Assembly (NCBI GenBank): GCA_018716965.1
Contig: DVJF01000064.1
Span: 1 to 45,659, forward strand
Direction of reading: 5' to 3'
Source: Candidatus Caccenecus avistercoris
Lineage (GTDB): Bacteria; Bacillota_I; Bacilli_A; RF39; UBA660
Length of the DNA stretch: 45,659 nucleotides
In this document: positions 1 through 10,149 of the stretch, piece after piece
Layout: every line of letters begins with the position of its first letter
Numbering within the stretch: the first letter of the stretch is position 1
Notes under the pieces: generated by a model
Told to the model about the DNA's origin: nothing
Databases searched by the model: none
What the model saw: the letters and a program-made list of their open reading frames with translations, nothing else
Made by a program: the position numbers and the translations under genes

Positions 1-59
1 GTGGCTTGATAACCTAATTCAAGATTCTATAATGTGAACTTTTTCAAGATTGATTAAGA

Positions 60-97
60 AAAAACACTAGGTAATATAATGATTCTAGTGTTTTTAG
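60..97. terminator. hairpin AAACACTAG...CTAGTGTTTTT (terminator-like)
   Basis: inverted repeat followed by a T-run. Confidence 0.5.
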
Positions 98-127
98 TTC
101 ACATTTTATATAAGTTCACATTATTAG

Positions 128-151
128 TATAATGTGAAAGTTCACATTATA
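128..151. repeat. perfect palindrome TATAATGTGAA-AG-TTCACATTATA, operator-like
   Basis: 11-bp arms with 2-nt centre; more GTTCACATT/AATGTGAAC copies at about 31, 97 and 114. Confidence 0.75.
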
Positions 152-399
152 TTGATATTTTGCTTTTTAATATTAAACTTAACTGTTATGTGTGTGTAGA
201 GTTAAAAATGCGTAAACTAAAGAAAGAAGATAAAGCTCAAGTAGAATATTATATGAAATTAGTGGATCAAGAGCTAAAAGAAATACACCATAATCATACG
301 ATTGGAATAATTATTACAAAAGAAAGTGATGAATTTATAGTTAATTTTGTGCATCAGGATGATATTGTTCCTCTTAGTTATGAGCTAAGTCATATATAA
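151..399 (+). pseudogene. C-terminal remnant of a DUF1016/YhcG PDDEXK nuclease
   Basis: IDILLFNIKLNCYVCVELKMRKLKKEDKAQVEYYMK matches the C-terminal part of the 7211 gene (IDLLLYNIKFKCYVVIELKVTELKKEHIGQIKAYMN); no N-terminal part present. Confidence 0.8.
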
Positions 400-454
400 A
401 AATAGCTTGTAGACTTTATTTGTGTAATTTGATAAAATAGTATTGGTGTTAAAT

Positions 455-2254
455 ATGAAAAAAGAAAACATACGTAATTTTTCAATTATAGCTCATATTG
501 ATCATGGAAAAAGTACTTTGGCTGATCGTATTTTAGAATATACGGGGGCTATAGATAAAAGAGAAATGAAAGCTCAAGTATTAGATAACATGGACTTAGA
601 GCGAGAGCGGGGAATCACTATTAAACTTAATGCGGTAGAGCTTCATACTACATATATGGGTGAAGAATACACTTTAAATTTAATTGATACACCGGGACAT
701 GTGGATTTTTCTTATGAAGTATCTCGTAGTCTAGCTGCTTGTGAAGGAGCGATATTGGTAGTAGATGCTGCTCAGGGAATTGAAGCACAAACTATTGCTA
801 ATTTATATCTTGCCTTAGAACAAAATTTAACTATTATACCGGTAATAAATAAGATTGATTTGCCTAATGCGGATATTCCTAAGGTTACGGAAGAGTTAAA
901 AAGAGTATTTGGTTTTAAGGAAGAAGAAATTGTCTTATGTAGTGGGAAAACGGGTGCTGGAGTACCAGAGTTAATTGAAGCGATTATTAAGAGAATACAG
1001 CCACCGAAAGTAGTAAATGGTGCTAAGACTAGAGCTTTAATTTTTGATAGTAGATATGATGCTTATCGCGGGGTTATTGCTTTAGTTAAAGTAGTAGATG
1101 GTGCACTACATGTTAAAGATCATATTAAATTAATGCAAAGTAATTCGGATTTTGAAATTGTGGAATTAGGTGTTTCTACTCCTAGGGAAGAAAAAAGAGG
1201 AGAGTTAACAGTTGGAGAAGTTGGGTTTGTTTGTGCTAGTATTAAAGATATATCTAAAGTTCAAGTAGGAGATACTATTACTGATTTTATGGATCCAGCT
1301 AGTGATGCTATTCATGGATATAAGCCGATGAAACCAATGGTTTATTCTGGTTTGTTTCCCGTAGAACCAAATAGGTTTGAAGACTTAAAAGAAGCATTAA
1401 ATAAGTTGAAACTTAATGATGCAGCCTTAAGTTTTGAAGCTGAGACCAGTGATGCTTTAGGTTTTGGCTTTCGAACAGGATTTTTAGGATTACTGCATAT
1501 GGATGTTATCATGACACGTATATCTAGAGAATTTGGTATTGATATTATTGCTACTAGTCCTAGTGTAATCTATCAAATAAAACTTAGTAGTGGTGAGATA
1601 ATAGAAATTGATTCGCCTAATAAAATGCCAGATCGTGGTAATATTGTGTGGATTAAAGAACCATTTATTTATACTAATATAATTGCTCCTAGTGAATATA
1701 TTGGATCTATTATGGAATTATGCCAAAATAAAAGAGGTAAGTATCGAAGTATGGATTATATAGATGAAGCGCGGGTTAATATTCATTATAATATTCCGTT
1801 ATCAGAAATAGTTTATGATTTTTTTGATAAATTAAAAAGTTACACGAAAGGATATGCTTCTTTTGATTATGAAATATCTGGTTATGAAGAATCTGATTTG
1901 GTTAAAATGGATATTTTGTTAAATGGTAAGCCGGTGGATGCTTTAAGTGTTATTGTCCATAAAGATTTTGCTTATGAACGAGGAAGAAAAATCGTTAAAA
2001 AGTTAAGAGAATTAATTCCTAGACAGATGTTTGAACTACCAGTGCAAGCTAGTATTGGTTCAAAAGTAATTGCAAGAGAAACCATCAGTGCGATGCGTAA
2101 AAATGTTTTGGCTAAATGTTATGGTGGAGATGTATCTCGGAAAAGGAAGCTTTTAGAGCGTCAAAAAGAGGGAAAGAAAAAAATGAAGATGATTGGATCA
2201 GTTGAAGTGCCACAAGAAGCATTTTTAGCAGTATTAAGTGGGGAGGATGAATAA
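455..2254 (+). CDS. lepA: elongation factor 4 (LepA)
   Basis: [29 protein letters not shown]-domain motifs, LepA C-terminal domain. Confidence 0.98.
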   Translation: MKKENIRNFSIIAHIDHGKSTLADRILEYTGAIDKREMKAQVLDNMDLERERGITIKLNAVELHTTYMGEEYTLNLIDTPGHVDFSYEVSRSLAACEGAILVVDAAQGIEAQTIANLYLALEQNLTIIPVINKIDLPNADIPKVTEELKRVFGFKEEEIVLCSGKTGAGVPELIEAIIKRIQPPKVVNGAKTRALIFDSRYDAYRGVIALVKVVDGALHVKDHIKLMQSNSDFEIVELGVSTPREEKRGELTVGEVGFVCASIKDISKVQVGDTITDFMDPASDAIHGYKPMKPMVYSGLFPVEPNRFEDLKEALNKLKLNDAALSFEAETSDALGFGFRTGFLGLLHMDVIMTRISREFGIDIIATSPSVIYQIKLSSGEIIEIDSPNKMPDRGNIVWIKEPFIYTNIIAPSEYIGSIMELCQNKRGKYRSMDYIDEARVNIHYNIPLSEIVYDFFDKLKSYTKGYASFDYEISGYEESDLVKMDILLNGKPVDALSVIVHKDFAYERGRKIVKKLRELIPRQMFELPVQASIGSKVIARETISAMRKNVLAKCYGGDVSRKRKLLERQKEGKKKMKMIGSVEVPQEAFLAVLSGEDE

Positions 2255-2709
2255 TGGATAAAATGTATACGTTAGATGATATTAACTCACAAGCAATTGT
2301 TAAGATTGCTAAACACTTTTTAGAAAGTGGTTTATCCCTTAGAAAGTTTTGTGATGCTTATGGTAGTTTTTCTTATATAACATTACGAGAAAAATTTTTA
2401 ACTGTACTTCCTTTCGTCAATAAAGAAGTTGCATTACTGGTACAAGAAAAGTTGGAGAAGAAAAGACCTAAAAAGGTGGAAGAAGATAAGGAAGCACAGG
2501 AAAGAGTATTGAAGGCTATTTCTTTGTTGTTAGAACAAGATATGACGATTTCCCAAATAGCGTTAGAACTAAATTCAACTGAAATGACTATTTACCGGGA
2601 TTTAACAGTTCGTCTAAAACAATTACCAATTAGTAATGAGATAAAAAAAGAAGTGCTGATGCGCTTAAGAGAGCATAGTTTAAATAATTTAATTCCTAAA
2701 GGACGTTGA
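2254..2709 (+). CDS. SpoIIID-like HTH regulator with two tandem copies of the domain
   Basis: both halves resemble SpoIIID (AIVKIAKHFLESGLSLRKFCDAYG... and ERVLKAISLLLEQDMTISQIALELNSTEMTIYRDLTVRL). Confidence 0.6.
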   Translation: MDKMYTLDDINSQAIVKIAKHFLESGLSLRKFCDAYGSFSYITLREKFLTVLPFVNKEVALLVQEKLEKKRPKKVEEDKEAQERVLKAISLLLEQDMTISQIALELNSTEMTIYRDLTVRLKQLPISNEIKKEVLMRLREHSLNNLIPKGR

Positions 2710-2714
2710 TAGTT

Positions 2715-3806
2715 ATGGAGAAAATTAAAGCGGTTTATATTCATATTCCTTTTTGTAATAGTATTTGTTCTTATTGTGATTTTTGTAAAGTTGTTTACAA
2801 TCATGAGTGGGTTGAACCTTATTTAAAAAGATTAGAAGAAGAAATTGATAATTCTTATATGGGCGAAGAAATTGAGACTTTATATATTGGGGGTGGAACT
2901 CCTAGTTGCCTAAATTCAAGTGAGTTAGAGCACTTATTTCAAATATTAGCTAAATTTAGAAAGGCTCATGATATAGAGTTTACTTTTGAATGCAATTTAA
3001 ATGATATTGAAGAAGAAAAATTTACTTTTTTATATAATCATGGAGTAAATCGGCTTAGTATTGGTATTGAATCTTTTGATAAAGAAAAACTGGAATTTAT
3101 GAAGCGAGAAAGTGATTTTAAGGATGCTCAAAAAAAGATGGCTTTGTTACGTAAAATAGGATTCTCTAATATTAATGTCGATTTAATGTATGCCATACCT
3201 AATGAGACAGTAAAAGTTTTAAAGAAGGATTTAAAAAAGTTTCTTAGATTAAAACCAGAACATATTAGTACTTATAGTTTGATTATTGAGAAAAATACAC
3301 TAGTTGGTTTAAATAAAATTAAGCCGATTGAAGAAGAGCGAGATTTTAAATTGTATGAAATTATTTGCAAGACTTTAAAGAAAAAAGGATATATTCATTA
3401 TGAGGTATCTAACTTTGCTAAAAAGGGCTTTGCATCACGTCATAATTTAACTTATTGGGATAATTCTGAATATTACGGTTTTGGTGTAGGAGCTAGTGGT
3501 TTTGTGGAAGCAATAAGATATGAAAATACTAAGAGTTTAACAGAATATTTAAAAGGAAATTTTGTTAGTAGCAAATCTTTAATGAGTAAAGTGGATAATA
3601 TGGAAAATGAACTTATTTTAGGATTACGTAAGTTAGAAGGGATTAGTTTAGAAAAGTTTTTTGATAAGTTTGAAGAAAACATGCAAAATATTTTTCCGAT
3701 TAAGCCTTTGGTAAAAAGTGGAGATTTGATTTATAAAGATGGGTATATTTATATTAATCCTAAAAAATTGTATGTTATGAATGAAATTTTACTTAAACTG
3801 ATATAA
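2715..3806 (+). CDS. hemW: radical SAM family heme chaperone HemW
   Basis: YIHIPFCNSICSYCDFC, LYIGGGTPS. Confidence 0.93.
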   Translation: MEKIKAVYIHIPFCNSICSYCDFCKVVYNHEWVEPYLKRLEEEIDNSYMGEEIETLYIGGGTPSCLNSSELEHLFQILAKFRKAHDIEFTFECNLNDIEEEKFTFLYNHGVNRLSIGIESFDKEKLEFMKRESDFKDAQKKMALLRKIGFSNINVDLMYAIPNETVKVLKKDLKKFLRLKPEHISTYSLIIEKNTLVGLNKIKPIEEERDFKLYEIICKTLKKKGYIHYEVSNFAKKGFASRHNLTYWDNSEYYGFGVGASGFVEAIRYENTKSLTEYLKGNFVSSKSLMSKVDNMENELILGLRKLEGISLEKFFDKFEENMQNIFPIKPLVKSGDLIYKDGYIYINPKKLYVMNEILLKLI

Positions 3807-3807
3807 G

Positions 3808-3832
3808 AAAGCATAAAACTTTCTTTTTTTGT
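3808..3832 (+). terminator. Rho-independent terminator
   Basis: GAAAG-loop-CTTTC followed by T7. Confidence 0.6.
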
Positions 3833-3847
3833 TCACACTAATTTTAG

Positions 3848-4261
3848 GTGGAAGTTATGCTTAAAGATTTAAAAATATTAAATGGTGAGTTATCTTTGAA
3901 ATTCGATCCATTAAATACGAGATATACGGTAAATATGACGACCGAGGATACTAAGCTAGAATTAGAATACGAAATAGATGAAGACGATGAAATATCTATT
4001 TTCGGGAATTCGTTAGATGGACAAGATGATTTAGTAGTTATTAGTGTTTATAATGATGAAGATATGATGAGTTATTATTTAGAGATTAATCCTTTAGAAA
4101 GTGAAAATGTTAATATGGAACAAGATTATTTTGCTTCTTTGGAAGTAGATAGTAATAAAGAAATACCTGGATATGTTGCCCCTTTAATTGCAGGTGTTTG
4201 TTTTCTTATTATTTTATTCTTTTTTGCAATTTTATTTAAAAAAAGAAAAATTACTAAATAG
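3848..4261 (+). CDS. membrane-anchored protein with cadherin-like beta-sandwich domain
   Basis: LKDLKILNGELSLKFDPLNTRYTVNM pattern plus C-terminal TM and basic tail; start may be 3857. Confidence 0.6.
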   Translation: MEVMLKDLKILNGELSLKFDPLNTRYTVNMTTEDTKLELEYEIDEDDEISIFGNSLDGQDDLVVISVYNDEDMMSYYLEINPLESENVNMEQDYFASLEVDSNKEIPGYVAPLIAGVCFLIILFFFAILFKKRKITK

Positions 4262-4392
4262 GTTAATTTCACCGTCCAAATAGTTTAAATTCACTGATGA
4301 AATTAGTTAATTTTATTAGTGAAACCATTAAAATTAGTGATTTGCAATGTTTATCCTCTTTTGCTACAATTAGCGCGGAAAGGAGGAATGTC

Positions 4393-5139
4393 ATGGAAGA
4401 TATTTTAATTTATTTAAAAAAATATTGGAAAGAAATTATAGTGGGAATTTTCATTTGTATTAGTATTACTTTATCGTGTTATAGTATTTTTTATAAATCT
4501 AGCGATGAAGATAAGATGATGGTGGCAAAGGAAGATGAAACTATAGTAAATGAAGAAGAGGAGGTATTAGAAGAGCCAACTTATTTTTATGTTGATGTTA
4601 AGGGTGCGGTTGTTACTCCTGGCGTTTATAAAATTGAAGATGGGGCGATTATTCAAGATGTTATTAATTTAGCAGGGGGATTCTTGGCAGATGCTTATCA
4701 AGACGGAATTAATTTAAGTCAAAAAGTAAGTGATGGAATGGTTGTTTATGTTTATACCACAAAAGAAGTAGAAAAAAATTCTAAGACAACTTCATCTGGT
4801 AATAATACGTCTACTAATGGTGGTGCTTCTTATGATGCTAGCTATAATATTCAAGATTGGGTACTAAAGAAAGAAAGTGTTATTACAAATGATGCTAATA
4901 TATCTAGTGAGGGTAATAGCGGTAATAATTCTGTAGCTGAAGAAAATAAGATTATTAATATTAATACGGCTAATCAAAGTGAACTTACAACTTTATCAGG
5001 AATAGGAGATGCGAAGGCACAAGCAATTATAGATTATCGAAATACCAATGGCTATTTTAAAAGTATAGAAGACATTAAAAATGTAAGTGGAATTGGCGAT
5101 GTCATTTTTGCAAAAATTAAAGATTATATTACAGTCTAA
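4393..5139 (+). CDS. comEA: competence protein ComEA (SLBB + helix-hairpin-helix)
   Basis: N-terminal TM, FYVDVKGAVVTPGVYKI, ININTANQSELTTLSGIGDAKAQAIIDYR. Confidence 0.92.
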   Translation: MEDILIYLKKYWKEIIVGIFICISITLSCYSIFYKSSDEDKMMVAKEDETIVNEEEEVLEEPTYFYVDVKGAVVTPGVYKIEDGAIIQDVINLAGGFLADAYQDGINLSQKVSDGMVVYVYTTKEVEKNSKTTSSGNNTSTNGGASYDASYNIQDWVLKKESVITNDANISSEGNSGNNSVAEENKIININTANQSELTTLSGIGDAKAQAIIDYRNTNGYFKSIEDIKNVSGIGDVIFAKIKDYITV

Positions 5140-7198
5140 GCATTTTATTTTCATAAGTCTCTTTTTTGCTCTTTTATATATTTTTATTGGGACAAAGCTA
5201 ATTACTTATGATACAAATTTATCAGAAAATACCCACGTTTTGACAGGGAATGTTGTATCTTATACGATTGATGGGAATAAGCTTAGCATGTTAATTAAGG
5301 CCAGTGAAAAAGTTCAAGTTACGTATTATATCAATTCCATAGAAGAAAAAGATTATTTGCAAAAAGAGTTACTTATTGGGGAAGAAGTTATTTTAGAAGG
5401 GGATATTACAAAACCTTATCAAAATACGATTCCTAATACTTTTAATTATCAAAGATATTTATATAATAATCGTATTTATGTAACTTTTTCAGCTGATAAA
5501 ATAACTTTAACAGGAAAAACTAGTTTTTTAAATAGAATTAAAAGTAATGTTATGAAGCGAATTGATGAGACGGGTAGTTCCAAAGCTTATTTGTATGCTT
5601 TGATATTGGGGGAAATTGATTATATAGATAGTGATGTTTATCAGGATTATCAAAAAAATGGAACTACCCATCTTTTTGCTGTGTCTGGTATGCATATTAG
5701 TGCTTTAGTTTTATTTTTAACATCTTTTTTTCGGAAGATCCATCTATCTGAAGTATTAACAAATATTATTATTATTTTATTTTTGTTTTTTTATATGTTT
5801 TTAATAGGATTTACACCGTCTGTTATTAGAGGTGCTTTATTATTTATATTTTTGTTAATAAATAAAAAACTGAAGCTTAATTTAAAAACAGTGAATGTTT
5901 TATATATTCTTTTTTTATTACTTATTATTATTAATCCTTTTTATATTTATAATTTAGGGTTTATCTATTCTTTTGTTACTTCTTTTGGGCTTATCTTGTT
6001 TAGTAAGAAAATTAAAGGAAATTATTTTCAAAAATTAATACAGGTGAGTGCAATTGCTTTTTTATTTAGTTTTCCTATTACTATTTATAATTTTTATGAA
6101 ATTAATTTACTTACGATTATTAATAATGTCATTATTGTACCATTTGTAACTGCTCTTTTGTTTCCATTTACATTAATAACTTTCTTATTACCTTTTTTAG
6201 ATCCATTATTAAATGTGGGAATAGAACTTTTAGAATGGATTAGTCAATTCTTAAATTACTTACAAATCAATTTAGTTGTACCTAAAGTTAATTTTATTTT
6301 TTTCTTTTTATATTATATAGGTGTCTATTTTATTTATAAGGGAAAATTTAAAATGATTTTTTATTTAATCTTTTTGGTTATTGGGTTTAAAATACTTCCT
6401 TATTTAAATCCTAATACTTATGTTTATTTCTTAGATGTAGGGCAAGGGGATTCTACTTTAATTGTGGGAAGCCATATGAGTTATGCTATGTTAATAGATA
6501 CAGGTGGGAAAATTAAATTTGAACAAGAAGATTGGGAAGTACGTAATAAAGAGTATGATGGTGCTAGTAATATTATTACGTTTTTAAAAAGCTTAGGTAT
6601 AACCAAACTTGATTTATTAGTTGGTACTCATGGTGATGCTGATCATTTAGGGGAAGCTATAAACTTGGTTAATAATTTTGTTGTTGATAAAGTAGTGTTT
6701 AATAAAGGATCTTATAATGATTTAGAAAAAAGCTTAATTCAAGTATTAGAAAAGAAGAATATCCCTTATTTTCAAAATTTATCGGAAATAAATTTAGGAA
6801 ATAATAAATTTTATTTCTTAAATGATAAAGAATTTGGTGATGAGAATAATAATTCAATTGTTATGTATGCAGACTTTGAAGGAATTAAATTTTTATTTAT
6901 GGGAGATGCCGGAATAGAAGTTGAAAAGCATTTACTAGAAAAATATAATTTTTCTGATGTTGATGTATTAAAAGTTGGACATCATGGCAGTAAAACTAGT
7001 TCTAGTTTGGAATTTATCAATCATATAAATCCTGCTTATTCTATAATATCGGTAGGTAGGAATAATCGCTATGGGCATCCTAATGTTGAGGTGCTAAATA
7101 ATTTAGATAATTCTCTTATTTATCGAACTGATTTTAATGGTAGTATTTCTTTTATTCTTAATGAAGAAAATATTTTTATAAAAACATATGAGCCTTAA
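5099..7198 (+). CDS. comEC: DNA internalization protein ComEC/Rec2
   Basis: FAVSGMHISALVLFL competence domain, C-terminal metallo-beta-lactamase domain (GTHGDADHLGE). Confidence 0.95.
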   Translation: MSFLQKLKIILQSKHFIFISLFFALLYIFIGTKLITYDTNLSENTHVLTGNVVSYTIDGNKLSMLIKASEKVQVTYYINSIEEKDYLQKELLIGEEVILEGDITKPYQNTIPNTFNYQRYLYNNRIYVTFSADKITLTGKTSFLNRIKSNVMKRIDETGSSKAYLYALILGEIDYIDSDVYQDYQKNGTTHLFAVSGMHISALVLFLTSFFRKIHLSEVLTNIIIILFLFFYMFLIGFTPSVIRGALLFIFLLINKKLKLNLKTVNVLYILFLLLIIINPFYIYNLGFIYSFVTSFGLILFSKKIKGNYFQKLIQVSAIAFLFSFPITIYNFYEINLLTIINNVIIVPFVTALLFPFTLITFLLPFLDPLLNVGIELLEWISQFLNYLQINLVVPKVNFIFFFLYYIGVYFIYKGKFKMIFYLIFLVIGFKILPYLNPNTYVYFLDVGQGDSTLIVGSHMSYAMLIDTGGKIKFEQEDWEVRNKEYDGASNIITFLKSLGITKLDLLVGTHGDADHLGEAINLVNNFVVDKVVFNKGSYNDLEKSLIQVLEKKNIPYFQNLSEINLGNNKFYFLNDKEFGDENNNSIVMYADFEGIKFLFMGDAGIEVEKHLLEKYNFSDVDVLKVGHHGSKTSSSLEFINHINPAYSIISVGRNNRYGHPNVEVLNNLDNSLIYRTDFNGSISFILNEENIFIKTYEP

Positions 7199-7210
7199 GG
7201 AGGAAGATAT

Positions 7211-8065
7211 ATGGATTATTATCAAGAAATAAAAAATAAGATAATTAATAATGAAATATATGTTAGGGTTAAAGATTATTCTAAAGAGCGAAATAGAGTC
7301 ATAACATATTTTGAAATTGGTAAATTATTATATGATGCTGGTGGTAAATATGGAGAAGCCATTATAAAGAAATATTCAAAAAAGTTACAAGCGGAAGTTG
7401 GAGAGAAATATAATAAAAGAGCTTTGTTTAGAATGAGACAGTTTTATATGATTTTTAGTAGAAGTGAAAAAGTGTCGCAATTGGCGACACAATTAACATG
7501 GAGTCATTATGTTGAACTGCTACCTTTGAAGGATGAGAATAAAATTTTGTATTACATTCAAGAATGCCTACGTTTTAATTTAACCAGAAATGAATTACGA
7601 GAAAAAATAAAAAATCATGAGTATGAAAGAGTTTCTGATGCGGTAAGAACAAATTTAATATGTCAAGACGGAATTGATATTGAGCAGGTAATTAAGAATC
7701 CAATTGTTATTAAAAATATTAAAAAATATGAAACCATATCTGAAAAAATATTACAACAATTAATTTTGGAAGATATTCCGGCTTTTTTGAAAGAATTAGG
7801 AGTTGGTTTTTCTTTTATAGGAAATGAGTATAAGATAAAGATAGGAGATAGATATAATTATATTGATTTGTTACTTTATAATATTAAATTCAAATGTTAT
7901 GTAGTAATAGAATTAAAAGTAACTGAACTTAAAAAAGAACATATTGGACAAATTAAAGCATATATGAATTATATTGATAAAAATATGAAAACTATAGACG
8001 AGGATAAAACAGTGGGAATCATTATTGTAAAAGAAAGAAAACAAATATGTTATGGAGTATTGTAG
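7211..8065 (+). CDS. DUF1016/YhcG PDDEXK nuclease, C-terminus frameshifted
   Basis: ATQLTWSHYVELLPLKDENKILYYIQECLRFNLTRNELREKI, FIGNEYKIKIGDRYNYIDLLLYNIK; the expected C-terminus lies in another frame to 8105. Confidence 0.88.
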   Translation: MDYYQEIKNKIINNEIYVRVKDYSKERNRVITYFEIGKLLYDAGGKYGEAIIKKYSKKLQAEVGEKYNKRALFRMRQFYMIFSRSEKVSQLATQLTWSHYVELLPLKDENKILYYIQECLRFNLTRNELREKIKNHEYERVSDAVRTNLICQDGIDIEQVIKNPIVIKNIKKYETISEKILQQLILEDIPAFLKELGVGFSFIGNEYKIKIGDRYNYIDLLLYNIKFKCYVVIELKVTELKKEHIGQIKAYMNYIDKNMKTIDEDKTVGIIIVKERKQICYGVL

Positions 8066-8184
8066 TGATGATAGAATTATTGCTAAAGAATATGAATTAG
8101 TATAAATTTGGTCAAAATTTAATTTTTAGACTTGTTAAGCTATATATTTTTGGAATTTAATGTTATAATTAGAAAGTGGTATTT

Positions 8185-9126
8185 ATGAAGATAGTATTAA
8201 TTAACGGTGAGAGTATTTTACTTTGTAATGAAAAAATAAATAGTATTGTAGGAGATAATAAAAATGTAATTTCTTTTGATATGAACGGATGTAGTATGGA
8301 AGATGTTCTTTTAGAAGCAGGATATTTTTCCATGTTTGAAGAAGAAAAATTTATTATTATTAGAAATGCTAATTTTTTTGGTAGTGGAAAAGTAAATGAG
8401 AAAGATATTGATGCTTTATTAAAGTATTTAGATAATCCTAATCCTTTATCTAGTATGATTTTTATTTGTAATGAAAAAATCGATGCTCGAAAGAAAATTA
8501 CGAAGAAATTTAAAGAAAAATATGAAATTATATCAATTCCTAATTTAAAATATTATGAAATTGAAAATAAAGTGATGGCTTATATTCAAAAACAACATTA
8601 TAAAATTGATATGGAAACAGTAAAATATATTGTTGCTAATAGTTTAAATAATTATGATTTAGTAATGGGGGAAGTAGAAAAAATTCTTTTATATTATAGT
8701 GAGCCTTGTTTTATTAAAAGACAGGATGTAGAAAATATTATTTCAAGATCGATTAATACAAATAATTTTTTGTTTGTAGATGCGGTTATTGACGGAGATT
8801 TAGAACGTAGTTTATCTTTGCTCAAGGATTTAAAAGTAATGAAGGTGGAACCAACTGTTTTGTTATCCTTACTGGCTCGAGATATAAGAATAATGCTACA
8901 AATTAAAAATTTATTAGAACAAAATAAAAGAGAGTATGAGATTTTAAATGAACTTAAATTAATGGATTGGCAGTTAGAAAAATATTTAAAAAAAGCGTTT
9001 CCTTATAAAAAGAAAGAACTAGAAGAATGGCTTGTGAAATTATGTCGTTTAGACTTAAAAATCAAGAGTGGTAAATTAGATAAATATTATGCTTTAGAAT
9101 TACTTATTTTAGATATTTGTACATAA
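8185..9126 (+). CDS. holA: DNA polymerase III subunit delta
   Basis: HolA-like size and motifs (VMGEVEKILLYYS; LLSLLARDIRIMLQIKNLL). Confidence 0.88.
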   Translation: MKIVLINGESILLCNEKINSIVGDNKNVISFDMNGCSMEDVLLEAGYFSMFEEEKFIIIRNANFFGSGKVNEKDIDALLKYLDNPNPLSSMIFICNEKIDARKKITKKFKEKYEIISIPNLKYYEIENKVMAYIQKQHYKIDMETVKYIVANSLNNYDLVMGEVEKILLYYSEPCFIKRQDVENIISRSINTNNFLFVDAVIDGDLERSLSLLKDLKVMKVEPTVLLSLLARDIRIMLQIKNLLEQNKREYEILNELKLMDWQLEKYLKKAFPYKKKELEEWLVKLCRLDLKIKSGKLDKYYALELLILDICT

Positions 9127-9160
9127 AAAGTGGCTATTTTTTCATACCACTTTTTATTTT
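9124..9160. terminator. bidirectional terminator between holA and rnhC
   Basis: AAAAAGTGG...CCACTTTTT. Confidence 0.6.
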
Positions 9161-10063
9161 ATCTTTATTTTTAAAATTCATTTTTGCTATTTCATATAGT
9201 TTATCAAAACCATATTTTTTTACAATTTCAATACCTATTTCATCCACTTTAGGACCTGCTCCTTTAGGAATATTTACTCCTAATTCTTGGCTTAATTTTT
9301 CCATTTCACCTAAAAAGATATAACGTGAAATAATCGATGCAGCTGCAACAGATAAGCATTTATCTTCAGCTTTAGTTGTAAAAGTAATATTTGTAACTTT
9401 TTCTTTGGCATCTTTAATATGTTCATAATATTTTTTTGGATATACGAATTGATCAACTACGATTTTTTCGTAAGGATAATTTTTGTTTTTCATATTTACT
9501 AACACTTTGTTATGTAATATGGCTTTAATTTTATTCATGTTTAAATTTTCGCTCCAATTTTTATTATAACTAGAGTTTGTTAAAATGTAAGTAGAATAGG
9601 GAATTTTTTTGATGATAGCTGGTGCTATTTTTTTAATTTTATCATCCGTTATTTTTTTGGAATCTCGTACGCCTAAATCAATTAGAAAAGAAATATCTTC
9701 TTTGGAAACATAGGTTGCTGTTACAACAATCGGCCCAAAGAAGTCTCCTGTACCAACTTCATCAGAACCTATTGTACTTTCATTAAACAAAATACGTTTT
9801 TCAGGAGTATTTTTCTTTTCGGTTCCATCTGTATTAATAATACGACCATTTTTAATTCGTTCTTCTTCTATCCAATAACTTGCTTCAATATCAGCGCCGA
9901 TACCTTGAAACATAACTTTGCCTGATTCGTATAACGTAATAACACAATCATATTCTTTTACTTGAAAAACGGAATAGGGTGGTTTTTTATCAAGCATACG
10001 ATCTTTATAAAATTCCATCATTAGGGGTTTAATATTATCACTTACTTTAAAAACTATTGTCAT
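9134..10063 (-). CDS. rnhC: ribonuclease HIII
   Basis: IGSDEVGTGDFFGPIVVTA, DSKKI, N-terminal TBP-like domain. Confidence 0.96.
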   Translation of the reverse strand: MTIVFKVSDNIKPLMMEFYKDRMLDKKPPYSVFQVKEYDCVITLYESGKVMFQGIGADIEASYWIEEERIKNGRIINTDGTEKKNTPEKRILFNESTIGSDEVGTGDFFGPIVVTATYVSKEDISFLIDLGVRDSKKITDDKIKKIAPAIIKKIPYSTYILTNSSYNKNWSENLNMNKIKAILHNKVLVNMKNKNYPYEKIVVDQFVYPKKYYEHIKDAKEKVTNITFTTKAEDKCLSVAAASIISRYIFLGEMEKLSQELGVNIPKGAGPKVDEIGIEIVKKYGFDKLYEIAKMNFKNKDKIKSGMKK

Positions 10064-10149
10064 TTTTTACACCTCATATATTTATAATATCATATATTGC
10101 TTTATTTTTCAAAAATTTTAGTATATAATTAATATAAGGAGTTGATTAA

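Noticed and set aside
9117-9323. 68-aa plus-strand ORF
   Set aside because: antisense to rnhC; no independent evidence
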